64,000 nt of DNA from Sediminispirochaeta smaragdinae DSM 11293 (GCF_000143985.1 NC_014364.1:1054001-1118000), one strand, 5' to 3'; shown: positions 51,929 through 61,426, numbered from the stretch's first letter. The notes: generated from the letters alone by a model not told the origin. Made by a program: numbers and translations.

Positions 51929-54181
51929 ATGAGAACCATCGGATCAAGCGTTCCTGTTCATGATGCGCAGGCAAAGGTAAAAGGTGCCTGCTTGTATACC
52001 GACGATTTGGAGCCCTCGGACCTCCTTTATGCCAAGCTGCTTTACTCAAAAGAGGCGCATGCAAGGATTGTCTCTGTCGACAGCACTGAGGCCGAGGCAA
52101 TGGAAGGAGTCATTGCCGTCCTCTCCTGTTTCAATACCACGCCGCGTTTCTACAACAGCGCCAAGCGCTTTGATGAGCAGGAGGTGCCCGAGGATGAGCA
52201 GATCTTTCCCCGAATCGTCCAGCATGTGGGCGACAGGGTTGCGGCGGTGGTTGCCGAACGTCCCGAGCAGGCTTTGCGAGCTCTAAGGGCAATCAAGGTA
52301 ACATACGAACCGCTTCCGGCTGTTTTTGATCCAGAAGAGTCCCTTGCCCTGCAGGATGGTTCCGGACTGTATGCGAAGATTTCGACCTCCGGGGGCGATC
52401 TCGAAGCCGGCTTCTCCCAGGCCGATGCTGTTTTCGAGGGGAGGAAAGAGACCGAGGCGATACACCATCTCGCCTTAGAGCCCCACTCGGTGATTGCCGA
52501 ATGCCGGAACGGAAAGAAAGCCACTGTCTGGACCAGTACCCAGACGACCTTTGCGGTGAGGATGCTCCTTTCCGAACTCTTCGGATTTCCCAGAAGTCGA
52601 ATCAGGGTTGTTAAACCGGTCATGGGCGGTGGATTCGGTGCAAAGATACCGATGATTCTTGAGCCCGTGGCCCTTGCCGCGGCGATCAAAACCGGCAGGC
52701 CGGTTAAGCTCACCCTTTCGCGAAAAGAGGCCTTCTTTGCCACACGAATGCGGCACGCGTCCAAAACCAGGATCAAAACCGGGGTAAAGAAGGACGGTAC
52801 CATTATCGCACAGGATATCACCATACTCTTCAATGGGGGAGCTTACTGCACCCAAAGCATCAACGTCGGTGCCGCAACGGTTCACGATATCGTAAATTGC
52901 TTCAGGACTCCCAATATTCGGGTAACGGCTCTTCCCGTACGGACAAACCTCCCGGTTGCCGGAGCCATGCGTGGTTATGGATCACCTCAGATGCACTTCG
53001 CCCTCCAGACCCACCTCGCCCAGGTTGCGCGGCAGTTGGGGATCGACTTTTATACCTTTCTTGAACGTAATCTTGTACACCCTGATGCGATCTCTCCCGT
53101 GGGAGGGAGAAGCCTTGGAAACCCCAGACCCCTTGATTGTCTGCGCAAAGGTGGGGAGCTATTCGGTTGGAAGGCAAAAAGCGCATTGCCCAGGATAGTC
53201 GGGAAGAATCGCTTCCACGGTGTGGGAATCGGTGTCGGAACCCATGGGAATGGCGTCTTCGGCGCTCATCTTGACTATACCGGTATCAGGGTCCGGATGA
53301 ACGAGGATGATACGGTGCTTCTCTTTACCGGCAGTCACGATATGGGCAACGGATCGGTGACGGTTCAGAAGATGATCGTTAGCCAGGAGCTCGACGTTCC
53401 TCTGGAGCGTATCGAGGCGGTGGAATCGGATACCGAAAACTGTCCCTACAACCTTGGCGATTATGCCAGCCGCGGCGTCTTTGTCTCTGCCGAGGCGGCA
53501 AGGAGAGCGGCAGTTGCTCTACGGGCTTTAATCCTCGAAAAGGGAGGAATTTTGACCGGTCGCCCCTCGGCAGAGCTCTCCTTGGGGGCAGAGGCCCTGT
53601 TGGGAAGCGACGGCACCTCTGTGATGAGCCGCAAAGAGCTGTTTCGGCGAGTCAATCAGGAGTTGCAGCAGGATCTGGAGGTAACCGAAAGCTGGGCGAA
53701 TGCGGCAGGGCGTACCTCATACGGCATCCATTTCGCTGAAGTAGAGGTCGACGGCAACAGCGGAGAGGTCGATATTCTCTCCTATGTGGCGGTCCACGAT
53801 GTGGGTAAGGTTTTGAACCGGCAGGGCATTGAGGGGCAGCTCGAGGGTGGGATTCATATGTCGACAGGCTACGCCCTGAGTGAGGAGCTTCGTTTCGATG
53901 AAAAGGGTGCCGTGATAAACGGTTCTCTCGGACGCTACAACATCATTCGTGCGAGTCGAATGCCGAAAAAGCTGATTGTCGATTTCATCGAAGAGGGGGA
54001 AGAACCTGGCCCCTACGGGGCAAAAAGCATCGGCGAATGTGCCACTGTTCCCGGGGCTGCTGCGATTGCAAATGGTGTTGCTGATGCCCTCGGGATCGAA
54101 GTTAACCACATTCCTCTTACACCTGAGCGGGTTCTTGCCCTCCTTTCCTCAAAGAACGGCGAGGATCTATGTCCGGCTTGA
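51929..54181 (+). CDS. molybdenum hydroxylase large subunit (xanthine dehydrogenase family)
   Basis: 750 residues: an aldehyde oxidase/xanthine dehydrogenase a/b hammerhead domain (about 10-115) and the molybdopterin-binding domains. Seen are V-M-G-G-G-F-G-A-K, then AMRGYGSPQMHFALQ, the G-S-H-D-M-G-N-G-S-V block, and the catalytic Glu in A-K-S-I-G-E-C-A-T-V-P. No iron-sulfur or FAD domain is present. GGAGG lies 6 bases upstream. It overlaps the next hydroxylase gene by 13 bases. Substrate is probably a purine or related heterocycle, by context. Confidence 0.88.
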   Translation: MRTIGSSVPVHDAQAKVKGACLYTDDLEPSDLLYAKLLYSKEAHARIVSVDSTEAEAMEGVIAVLSCFNTTPRFYNSAKRFDEQEVPEDEQIFPRIVQHVGDRVAAVVAERPEQALRALRAIKVTYEPLPAVFDPEESLALQDGSGLYAKISTSGGDLEAGFSQADAVFEGRKETEAIHHLALEPHSVIAECRNGKKATVWTSTQTTFAVRMLLSELFGFPRSRIRVVKPVMGGGFGAKIPMILEPVALAAAIKTGRPVKLTLSRKEAFFATRMRHASKTRIKTGVKKDGTIIAQDITILFNGGAYCTQSINVGAATVHDIVNCFRTPNIRVTALPVRTNLPVAGAMRGYGSPQMHFALQTHLAQVARQLGIDFYTFLERNLVHPDAISPVGGRSLGNPRPLDCLRKGGELFGWKAKSALPRIVGKNRFHGVGIGVGTHGNGVFGAHLDYTGIRVRMNEDDTVLLFTGSHDMGNGSVTVQKMIVSQELDVPLERIEAVESDTENCPYNLGDYASRGVFVSAEAARRAAVALRALILEKGGILTGRPSAELSLGAEALLGSDGTSVMSRKELFRRVNQELQQDLEVTESWANAAGRTSYGIHFAEVEVDGNSGEVDILSYVAVHDVGKVLNRQGIEGQLEGGIHMSTGYALSEELRFDEKGAVINGSLGRYNIIRASRMPKKLIVDFIEEGEEPGPYGAKSIGECATVPGAAAIANGVADALGIEVNHIPLTPERVLALLSSKNGEDLCPA

Positions 54182-56913
54182 TTGGTGAAACGATTCACTT
54201 CCGGGTCAACGGCATTGAGCGGGAAATTTGCCCGAAACAGGGAATGAGCCTGATGCGCTATCTTCGTGAAGAACTGGGGCTGACGGGGACAAAGTGCGGA
54301 TGTCAGAGTGGTGACTGCGGCACGTGCAAGGTGCTTGTGGACGGCCAGGCGGTCAATTCCTGCACCCTTGCGCTGAGGAAACTCGAAGGCTGGGAGGTCG
54401 TTACCATCGAGGGGCTTGCCCCCGATGCCACCCGTCCGGGAAGTACCCTTCATCCCGTCCAGCAGGCCTTTATCGATGCGGGGGCAATACAGTGTGGGTT
54501 CTGTACGCCGGGGATGATTATCACCACGGTGGCTCTTCTGTCTCGCAACCCCGACCCTTCTTCTGATGAAATACGCAAAGCCCTCGATGGAAACCTGTGT
54601 CGCTGCACCGGGTATCGAAAGATTGTCGATGCTGTTTTACTGGCCGTGCGGTATATGCGTGGCGGAGTACAAAACATTGAAGAAGGCGGAAGGCCGGCAG
54701 GTCCTAACACCATTGCCCTCGGAATCCCTTCACCGGTCAGGGACGCTCGGAAAAAGGTAACCGGACGTCTTTTGTATACCGGCGATCTCAATGTTCCCGG
54801 TATGCTTGTCGGCAAAATCCTCTATGCACCGGCGGCCCACGGCCTGATTACCTCTATTGATACCAGCCTGGCAGAGGCCCTTCCCGGCGTCAGGGCTGTG
54901 GCAAGTTTTGCGAACAGCCCCGATAAGCCCTATAACAGCCATACAACCCTCCCGTTTCAGAAAGTTCCCAAAAATGAGCGTATATTCAACCGTCACTTTC
55001 GTTTTCATGGCGATAGGATCGCGGCCGTTGCCGCCGAAGATGAGGCAACGGCTCGTAAGGCCCTCGGCCTTATCAAGATCGAATGGGAACCATATCCTGC
55101 AAGTCTCACGATAGAGGATGCGCTTGCTCCAGGTGCCAAATCCATCCATGAGGGCGGCAACCTCGCCGATACTATACGTGAGGAAGGGGGAACTCCATCC
55201 CCAAAGCGGGGAGAGCGGTACGAAGGTGTCTTTCGGCTGCCGAGGGTGACCCATGCCGCACTGGAACGGCACATCTCCATCTCCGATTTCGACGGCGAAC
55301 GGCTTACCGTCTATTCTTCCTGCCAGAACGTCTTTTGCTACAGGGCCATGCTCGGCGAACTCTTCGATCTGCCGCTTAACCGGGTTCGGGTTATCAAACC
55401 TGCGGTCGGCGGCGCCTTCGGGGGAAAATCCGAGATGGTGAGTGAGCCGGTCTCCTCCCTTCTTGCTCTCATGACCGGCCGGCCGGTAAAGGTGGAACTC
55501 TCACGGAAAGAGGTTATGTGTTCCACCAGAACCAGAACCTCCGGACGAATCGAGCTTTCCATGGAAGTTGACGAGGACGACCGTTTTATATCCCACGATT
55601 ATCACGCCTATCTGGATCGCGGTGCCTATTTCGGCAGTGCCTACGATCTCGGCTATGCCCTGATGGATAAGGCCTTTCGGCTCTATCGCGTACCCAGGAT
55701 CGATACCTCCGCCGCTCTCGTTTATACCAACAATCAGGCTGCAGGGGCCGTGAGAGGCTATGGTAATCCCCAGATAAGCTTTGCCCGGGAGGTGCTGATC
55801 GACCGCATCTGCCGACAAAGGGGGATCGATCCCCTCGAATTCCGGATAAAAAACCTGGTCCTTCCCTGGGACCGAAACCCGGCAAACGGATACTCTCTGG
55901 GCAACTGCCGGATCATCGAGTGCCTTGAACTGGGTGCCGGACTCTGCGGCTGGGAAGAAAAGCGAAAGAGATCGGATTCAGGAACCATTCGCCGGGGAAT
56001 CGGCCTGGCTTGCGGGGTCCATGGCTCGGGGATACACCCGGGATCGGTGGATTACTCGACGGCAGGGCTGAAGATGAACGGCGACGGAACAGCCCGCCTC
56101 TCCATCTCCGCCCATGAAAACGGTCAGGGCAGCAGCGTTGTCATGGCAAAGATCGCCGCCGAGGTCCTCGGCATCCCCGAAACCTCTATCAGTCTGGTAG
56201 AGACCGATACCGAGACCACCTGGTACGACAACGGAAGCTATGCAAGCAGGGAGACCTGGGCCTGCGGCGGTGCTGTCAAGCGGGCCGCGGAATCGGTGAA
56301 GCGGCAGCTGACCGAAGAGGCAGCTGTTATGTTCGGCTGCACGGTAGGCGCGGTCGTCGCGGGGGCGGGATACTGCAGAAAGCGGGCAGGGGAAGCTGAC
56401 GCCATCCTTAGTTATGGTGATGTCATTGCCTATGCCCGTTCTCATTACCCCTATCATGATATCAATGCGGTGGAGAGTTACGCCTCGCCCATGGACCCCG
56501 GCTCTTACTTTGTCAACTTCGCCGAGGTTGAGGTCGACATGGAAAAGCGGACGATCAAGGTCCTCAAGGTAACCGTTGTTCATGACTGCGGCACCATCAT
56601 CAACCCAATGCTTATCGAAGGACAGGTGGACGGCGGTATGCATATGGGACTCGGCTATGCCCTCTGCGAAGAGCTTCTGAGCGACCGACACACGGGAAAG
56701 CAGCTGACGACAAGTTTCAAGCAGTATAAGATGATTTCTCCGGAGGCAATGCCTGAAGTTGAACTTCGATTTCTCGGGGGCCAGGAACCCCTTGGACCTT
56801 TCGGCGCCAAGGGGATCGGAGAAGCCACCACTGTTGCTATTGCCCCCGCGGTGGCTAATGCTGTTACTTCCGCCACCGGGATTGAAATATCATCGCTTCC
56901 GATTAAAATATGA
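54169..56913 (+). CDS. [2Fe-2S]-molybdopterin fusion hydroxylase (Mop/xanthine dehydrogenase type)
   Basis: 914 residues. N-terminal plant-type [2Fe-2S] ligands C45, C50, C53, C65 (C43 adjacent); second [2Fe-2S] domain with C109-x2-C112 and C144-x-C146. From about 185 a complete second molybdopterin subunit follows: G-G-A-F-G-G-K, AVRGYGNPQISFA, S-A-H-E-N-G-Q-G-S-S, and catalytic Glu in A-K-G-I-G-E-A-T-T. This is the layout of Desulfovibrio aldehyde oxidoreductase (about 907 residues), with no FAD domain. With the preceding gene it implies either a heteromer sharing its iron-sulfur clusters or two enzymes. Confidence 0.88.
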   Translation: MSGLIGETIHFRVNGIEREICPKQGMSLMRYLREELGLTGTKCGCQSGDCGTCKVLVDGQAVNSCTLALRKLEGWEVVTIEGLAPDATRPGSTLHPVQQAFIDAGAIQCGFCTPGMIITTVALLSRNPDPSSDEIRKALDGNLCRCTGYRKIVDAVLLAVRYMRGGVQNIEEGGRPAGPNTIALGIPSPVRDARKKVTGRLLYTGDLNVPGMLVGKILYAPAAHGLITSIDTSLAEALPGVRAVASFANSPDKPYNSHTTLPFQKVPKNERIFNRHFRFHGDRIAAVAAEDEATARKALGLIKIEWEPYPASLTIEDALAPGAKSIHEGGNLADTIREEGGTPSPKRGERYEGVFRLPRVTHAALERHISISDFDGERLTVYSSCQNVFCYRAMLGELFDLPLNRVRVIKPAVGGAFGGKSEMVSEPVSSLLALMTGRPVKVELSRKEVMCSTRTRTSGRIELSMEVDEDDRFISHDYHAYLDRGAYFGSAYDLGYALMDKAFRLYRVPRIDTSAALVYTNNQAAGAVRGYGNPQISFAREVLIDRICRQRGIDPLEFRIKNLVLPWDRNPANGYSLGNCRIIECLELGAGLCGWEEKRKRSDSGTIRRGIGLACGVHGSGIHPGSVDYSTAGLKMNGDGTARLSISAHENGQGSSVVMAKIAAEVLGIPETSISLVETDTETTWYDNGSYASRETWACGGAVKRAAESVKRQLTEEAAVMFGCTVGAVVAGAGYCRKRAGEADAILSYGDVIAYARSHYPYHDINAVESYASPMDPGSYFVNFAEVEVDMEKRTIKVLKVTVVHDCGTIINPMLIEGQVDGGMHMGLGYALCEELLSDRHTGKQLTTSFKQYKMISPEAMPEVELRFLGGQEPLGPFGAKGIGEATTVAIAPAVANAVTSATGIEISSLPIKI

Positions 56914-56925
56914 TACACTCTAAAA

Positions 56926-58161
56926 GTGAAATCCCTCTCCGATCTCCAGACAACCCGTCGTCCCTTCTTTCGGGCGGCAGTGGCTATTTCAATGCTTCTC
57001 CTCTATCTCATTGCCTTTCTCTTATTTGTGTCCCGAAGGCCTCTTCCTGTGGAGTATCAGCTCATACGTCGATATGGATGGCATTTTCGTTTACTTTTAG
57101 TCGCGGCCGCCGCCAACTCGATGCTCCTTTTCTTTTCCACCAGCCGAGATCTCTTGACACTGTTCCGCATCGCTCTCTTTTTTCTCATCGCTTATCCCCT
57201 CGGCCTCGGCGACGAGATAAGCGTGCTCATGCTCTTTTCGCTTCTTACCGAGATAGCGCTGTATCACCCTTTTCGTAACGCGGTAATCTACATGCTGCTC
57301 TCTCTCCTTGTCGCCCTTGGCTTGGGACGTGCAGGTTCGGCCTTTTACCTTGCCCGGGCGGCCACTCCAATGCAGAGCCGCTTGTTTATCGCTATCATCG
57401 CCTTCCTCTATACCTCCTCCCTGCTTACTGCCCGCTGGGCAATAAGTACGGAAAGCTCCCTGGTCGGCAAGGTGCGGCACCTCAACAGCGTCATAGACCG
57501 GCTGTCGGAGGCAAACCTCGATTTCCAGCGCTATGTCCACAGCGTGGAATATTCGGCGGTTAATTCGGAACGGCGGCGGCTGAGTCGGGAGATCCATGAT
57601 AGCGTCGGTTACTCTCTTACCAATATCCTGATGACCCTGGAGGCGGCCAAGGACCTCATGGAGAGTAATGGCGTCAAGGCCCGAGATGCCCTGGACCGTT
57701 CCATCACCGAGGCCCGAAGCTGTCTCGAAGAGACCCGCCGGACCATGCGGCGCATACGCTCGGAGGAACTTCGGGAAACGGTAGGATTGCAGGCCATCGC
57801 TCATCTTACCCGTTCCTTCAGCGAAGGTACGGGTATGCACATTTCCGTGGAATACGGCAATGCTCCTGAAAGTTTGGGAGCGAAGCTGGACCTGGTGCTT
57901 TTTCGCATCGTGCAAGAGGGGCTTACCAATGCCTTTCGGCACGGCATGGCCTCACAGGTCCGTATCACCCTGTGGGTGGAGGAGGGGATGCTTCTTGTGA
58001 CGGTGAGTGATAATGGAAAGGGGTCGGAGGAGGTTGTCGACGGCCTGGGACTTAGCGGTATGCGGGAACGAGTCAAAGGGGTGGGGGGCAGCGTCGATTT
58101 TCACTCGGGACCGGACGGGTTTCGCGTTCGTTCGATACTTCCCCTGGAGCAGAAGGAGTAG
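56926..58161 (+). CDS. NarL-type sensor histidine kinase with multi-pass membrane sensor
   Basis: 411 residues from a GTG at 56926 (12 bases after the preceding stop; no clear ribosome binding site). About six membrane segments occupy residues 15-172; then a coiled linker, a HisKA_3 dimerisation domain with R-L-S-R-E-I-H-D-S-V-G-Y (H224), and an HATPase domain with N in G-L-T-N-A-F-R-H and the D-N-G-K-G-S, G-L-G-L-S-G-M-R-E-R motifs. Its partner regulator starts 3 bases after it. Signal unknown. Confidence 0.88.
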   Translation: MKSLSDLQTTRRPFFRAAVAISMLLLYLIAFLLFVSRRPLPVEYQLIRRYGWHFRLLLVAAAANSMLLFFSTSRDLLTLFRIALFFLIAYPLGLGDEISVLMLFSLLTEIALYHPFRNAVIYMLLSLLVALGLGRAGSAFYLARAATPMQSRLFIAIIAFLYTSSLLTARWAISTESSLVGKVRHLNSVIDRLSEANLDFQRYVHSVEYSAVNSERRRLSREIHDSVGYSLTNILMTLEAAKDLMESNGVKARDALDRSITEARSCLEETRRTMRRIRSEELRETVGLQAIAHLTRSFSEGTGMHISVEYGNAPESLGAKLDLVLFRIVQEGLTNAFRHGMASQVRITLWVEEGMLLVTVSDNGKGSEEVVDGLGLSGMRERVKGVGGSVDFHSGPDGFRVRSILPLEQKE

Positions 58162-58164
58162 GCT

Positions 58165-58842
58165 ATGGCGATGATACGGGTTGTACTGGTAGATGATCAA
58201 CTTCTTTTTGTGGAGAGCTTGAAAACGGTTCTCGATTTTCGTGCCGACGACATTGAGGTGGTGGGAACCGCTCACAACGGGGAGGAGGGCCTTCAGGTCG
58301 TCCGTGATACCCATCCCGATATCGTTCTTATGGATGTAAGGATGCCGGGGATGGACGGGGTGGAGGCCGCTCGCCGCCTTTCAGCGGAGTTTTCGGATAT
58401 CAAGGTTGTAATGCTCACCACCTTCGACGATGACACCTATGTCAGGGAGGCGATGAAGTACAATGCCGTGGGTTACCTGCTGAAAAATATCCCTCCTGAG
58501 GATTTGATCGGTTCCATCAGGGCCGTGGGCAGCGGAAATATCCTCCTTTCCCCCGATGTTGTGGGAAAAATTCTCGGCAGGGAGGAACATGCACCGGAGC
58601 CTTCCCCTGATGCGGGAGACTTCACCGTCGGGGACTTTAGCCGCAGAGAGCGTGAGGTCCTCTATTTTATTTCCCGGGGTATGGACAATACCGCCATTGC
58701 CGATAGACTCTTTATCGCGGAGCAGACAGTAAAAAATCATATATCAAAAATCTACGCAAAGCTGGAAACACGTGATCGTTTCAGGGTCGCCGAGATCGGT
58801 CGCGGCCTTCACCTTGAGCACTACTGTTCCTACCTCGACTGA
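58165..58842 (+). CDS. NarL/LuxR-type response regulator
   Basis: 225 residues. Receiver domain: D10-D11 acidic pair, phosphoacceptor D57 (IVLMDVRMPGMDG), T in M-L-T-T-F-D and K in Y-L-L-K-N-I-P. C-terminal LuxR helix-turn-helix: FSRREREVLYFISRGMDN then A-I-A-D-R-L-F-I-A-E-Q-T-V-K-N-H-I. It ends 169 bases before a sugar-binding protein gene whose upstream region has repeated GGTAC boxes, a plausible target. Confidence 0.92.
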   Translation: MAMIRVVLVDDQLLFVESLKTVLDFRADDIEVVGTAHNGEEGLQVVRDTHPDIVLMDVRMPGMDGVEAARRLSAEFSDIKVVMLTTFDDDTYVREAMKYNAVGYLLKNIPPEDLIGSIRAVGSGNILLSPDVVGKILGREEHAPEPSPDAGDFTVGDFSRREREVLYFISRGMDNTAIADRLFIAEQTVKNHISKIYAKLETRDRFRVAEIGRGLHLEHYCSYLD

Positions 58843-58913
58843 CCCTTTCCTCCTGTTCGGCTGCCGACCGCTTTCTCTTTGCTGGTGAATTCCCCTCTCC
58901 TCCTACCGGAGGA

Positions 58914-58939
58914 TGGTACCAAACCGGTACTTCGGTACT
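58914..58939. promoter_or_regulatory. repeated GGTAC boxes upstream of the sugar ABC operon
   Basis: ATGGTACC at 58913-58920 is followed by the direct repeats CGGTACT and CGGTACT (58926-58939) about 8 bases apart. They lie 75-100 bases upstream of the binding-protein start and directly after a response regulator gene, suggesting an operator. Confidence 0.45.
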
Positions 58940-59011
58940 ATTGCCTCCTGACCATACCGGCCCTACCATGGAAAACGGAAAAAAAGAATTGTTTAAGGAG
59001 GAAAGAACGTA

Positions 59012-60409
59012 ATGAAAAAGCTAGTCACACTTTTAGTCGTATCGCTTTTTGGCCTTACGGCACTGTGGGCCGGTGGACAAGGAGAATCCGCGGGAGCTTC
59101 TTCTGCCCAGTCCGCCCAAACGACAGCACCTGTCACCATCGATTTCTGGACCACTCAGACCCAATCCGACCGGATGGCTACCATCCAGGTGCTTATCGAC
59201 ACCTTCGAAGCCCTCAATCCCGAGGTGACCATAAAGCTGGTAGCCGTTGATGAAAACGACATGGCCACCCAGCTCAATACCGCTGCGGCATCAAATACCC
59301 TTCCCGGAATGATCGAGTGCGCCGCCGAGAATGCCGTTGCCTTCGGCAGCGAGGGGCTTCTCGACAGCGAATCGATTACGCATCTTATCAATTCCATTGG
59401 TAAGGATAAGTTCTACGCGGGACCCTTGGCCTTAAATGAAAGCAGCACAAAGGGCAGTTACTACGCTGTTCCCTACCATGGTTGGGTTCAGGGAATCTGG
59501 TACCGGGCCGACTGGTTCGAGGAAGCGGGTCTTAATGCTCCTTTCACCTGGGATGATATTCTTACTGCGGCAAGGTACTTCGACAAGCCGGACCAAAACC
59601 AATACGGCATCCTCGTCGGCACCAAGGCAGATGCCTATACCGAACAATGTTTCACCCAAATCGCTATGGCAAATGGTGCTCAGCTTTTCGACGGAAACGG
59701 TAATCTCATCTTCAATTCGCCGGAAATGAAAGAGGCTGTGGCGTACTATGCCGAACTTGCCAAGAATACCCCGCCGGGACCCCAGGGGTGGCGTGCCAGG
59801 GACTACTACCTTCAGGGGAAAATGGCGATGTTCTTCTATTCCAGCTATATCATGGATGATTTGGCCATCGAAGAGAACGCCAAGGATTCCCTGACCGGCG
59901 ACAACTTTGCCGATCTCGAAGGCAAGAATTTCGATCCCGAGCTGGTAACCAATACCCGTCTCGCTTCGACCATCACCAATACCCAGGGCGCAGGCTACGG
60001 AACCATCGTCAGTCTGGCCATTCCCAAACACGGTGATGCGGCAAAGGCAGCGGCAGCCGAAAAGTTCATCCGCTATCTTTTTACCCCCAACGCCTACATC
60101 ACCTGGCTTCACATGGCCCCCGGGGGTATGAATCCCGTCCTGAAATCGATCGCCGCGAACGAGCGCTTCCAGAACGATCCCAAGGGCATCTTCAAACACT
60201 ACGGCAAGGAGAAGATGGAAGAGATCATCAGCGGGCTGGATAAGATCGAAACCTTCAGCATCGTCGACGGCAAACGGATGGCTGCCGCAAGCTCCATCTA
60301 CTCCAAGCAGATCATCCCCCAAATGATCTACAAGATTACCCAGGAAGGAATGGCGGTGGATGCGGCCATGACCTGGGCCGAAGGCGAAATGAAGAAACTC
60401 ATGGAATAG
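59012..60409 (+). CDS. family-1 sugar ABC solute-binding protein
   Basis: 465 residues. Signal peptide with cleavage near LWAGG, followed by a G-Q-G-E linker rich in Ala/Ser/Gln. The mature part is a MalE/UgpB-like fold: V-T-I-D-F-W-T-T-Q-T, then VLIDTFEALNPEVTIKL, W-Y-R-A-D-W-F-E-E-A-G-L and G-K-M-A-M-F-F-Y-S-S-Y. TAAGGAGG lies 9 bases upstream. The two permease genes follow after a hairpin. Sugar unknown. Confidence 0.9.
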   Translation: MKKLVTLLVVSLFGLTALWAGGQGESAGASSAQSAQTTAPVTIDFWTTQTQSDRMATIQVLIDTFEALNPEVTIKLVAVDENDMATQLNTAAASNTLPGMIECAAENAVAFGSEGLLDSESITHLINSIGKDKFYAGPLALNESSTKGSYYAVPYHGWVQGIWYRADWFEEAGLNAPFTWDDILTAARYFDKPDQNQYGILVGTKADAYTEQCFTQIAMANGAQLFDGNGNLIFNSPEMKEAVAYYAELAKNTPPGPQGWRARDYYLQGKMAMFFYSSYIMDDLAIEENAKDSLTGDNFADLEGKNFDPELVTNTRLASTITNTQGAGYGTIVSLAIPKHGDAAKAAAAEKFIRYLFTPNAYITWLHMAPGGMNPVLKSIAANERFQNDPKGIFKHYGKEKMEEIISGLDKIETFSIVDGKRMAAASSIYSKQIIPQMIYKITQEGMAVDAAMTWAEGEMKKLME

Positions 60410-60460
60410 TCTTGATGGAGAGGGCTGCGCCTTAGCCTTCCACTGTTCAGACAGAAAAAA

Positions 60461-60510
60461 GGTACGACTTCGCCGAAGATGCGATATCGATTCGGCGGGG
60501 TCGTCTTTAC
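60461..60510 (+). terminator. hairpin between sugar-binding protein and permease genes
   Basis: ACGAC/GTCGT and CGCCGAA/TTCGGCG pair in register, extended by GGT/ACC, around a 13-base loop. It probably attenuates permease expression relative to the binding protein. Confidence 0.65.
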
Positions 60511-60532
60511 CCCGGAATACAGGATGCAAAGC

Positions 60533-61426
60533 ATGAACGGAGCAAATCTACTATCGTCCAGTGCCCTTGATCTCAAAAAGCGGGAGATATTGCTCGGATG
60601 GGCCCTTGTGCTGCCTGCGGTAGCCGTTATCCTCTCCCTCATTCTCTATCCGATCGTTTATAACATCTATCTCAGTTTTTTCGACGTACGGCCCATGGCC
60701 GCAAACACCTACGTCGGGCTGGAAAACCATCGGAACGTGGTCACCGATCCCACATTCTGGCATTCGGTGCTTACCACCCTGCTCTATGTATTTTTCACCA
60801 CCATAGGAACCACCCTCATGGGGCTTATCGTGGCCCTTGCCATGAACCGCCCATTTCCTCTCCGGGGACTTGTGCGGTCGCTTATCCTCTTTCCCTATGT
60901 GGCTCCGGTCATCTCGGTGGTCTTTGCCTGGCAGTTTATCTTCGACCCCGTCAACGGCATTTTCATGGATATCACCTACGAAAAGCTGGGCCTTTTTTCA
61001 TCAAGATTCAACCTGATCGGATCGCCGTCGACCGCAGTGTGGGTGGCCATCATCTTCAGCATCTGGAAGAACTTCCCTTTTTCCTACCTCATGATCCTCT
61101 CCCGGCTTCAGGCCGTCGACGCGAACCTCTACGAGGCCTCGGAGATCGACGGGGCCTCGGGCTGGCAGAAGTTCCGCTATATCACCTTTCCCGAGCTCTA
61201 CTTCGTCATGGGGGCCATCGTTCTTCTGCGTGTTATCTGGAATTTCAATAAATTCGAAGAGGTATTTTTGCTTACCGAAAACGTGAAGGTCCTATCGGTC
61301 TATACCTATTTCAAGGCCTTTGTCGGTACCATGGAGCTCGGACAGGGCGCCTCACTGGCGGTCATACAATTCCTGCTGCTTTTGGTCTTCATTCTCTTCT
61401 ACGTCAAGAGGGTACTCAAATGGTAA
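60533..61426 (+). CDS. sugar ABC permease 1 (MalF/UgpA-like)
   Basis: About 297 residues from the ATG at 60533 (AGGA 8 bases upstream; 60524 is the alternative, and the frame back to 60479 lies inside the hairpin). Six membrane segments, beginning GWALVLPAVAVILSLILYPIVYNIYLSF, with the cytoplasmic EAA loop Y-E-A-S-E-I-D-G-A-S-G-W-Q-K-F. It overlaps the second permease by 7 bases. Confidence 0.9.
   Translation: MNGANLLSSSALDLKKREILLGWALVLPAVAVILSLILYPIVYNIYLSFFDVRPMAANTYVGLENHRNVVTDPTFWHSVLTTLLYVFFTTIGTTLMGLIVALAMNRPFPLRGLVRSLILFPYVAPVISVVFAWQFIFDPVNGIFMDITYEKLGLFSSRFNLIGSPSTAVWVAIIFSIWKNFPFSYLMILSRLQAVDANLYEASEIDGASGWQKFRYITFPELYFVMGAIVLLRVIWNFNKFEEVFLLTENVKVLSVYTYFKAFVGTMELGQGASLAVIQFLLLLVFILFYVKRVLKW

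Noticed and set aside
59432-60529. 365-residue open frame antisense to the sugar-binding protein
   Set aside because: Crosses the hairpin between two sense genes and shows no family sequence.
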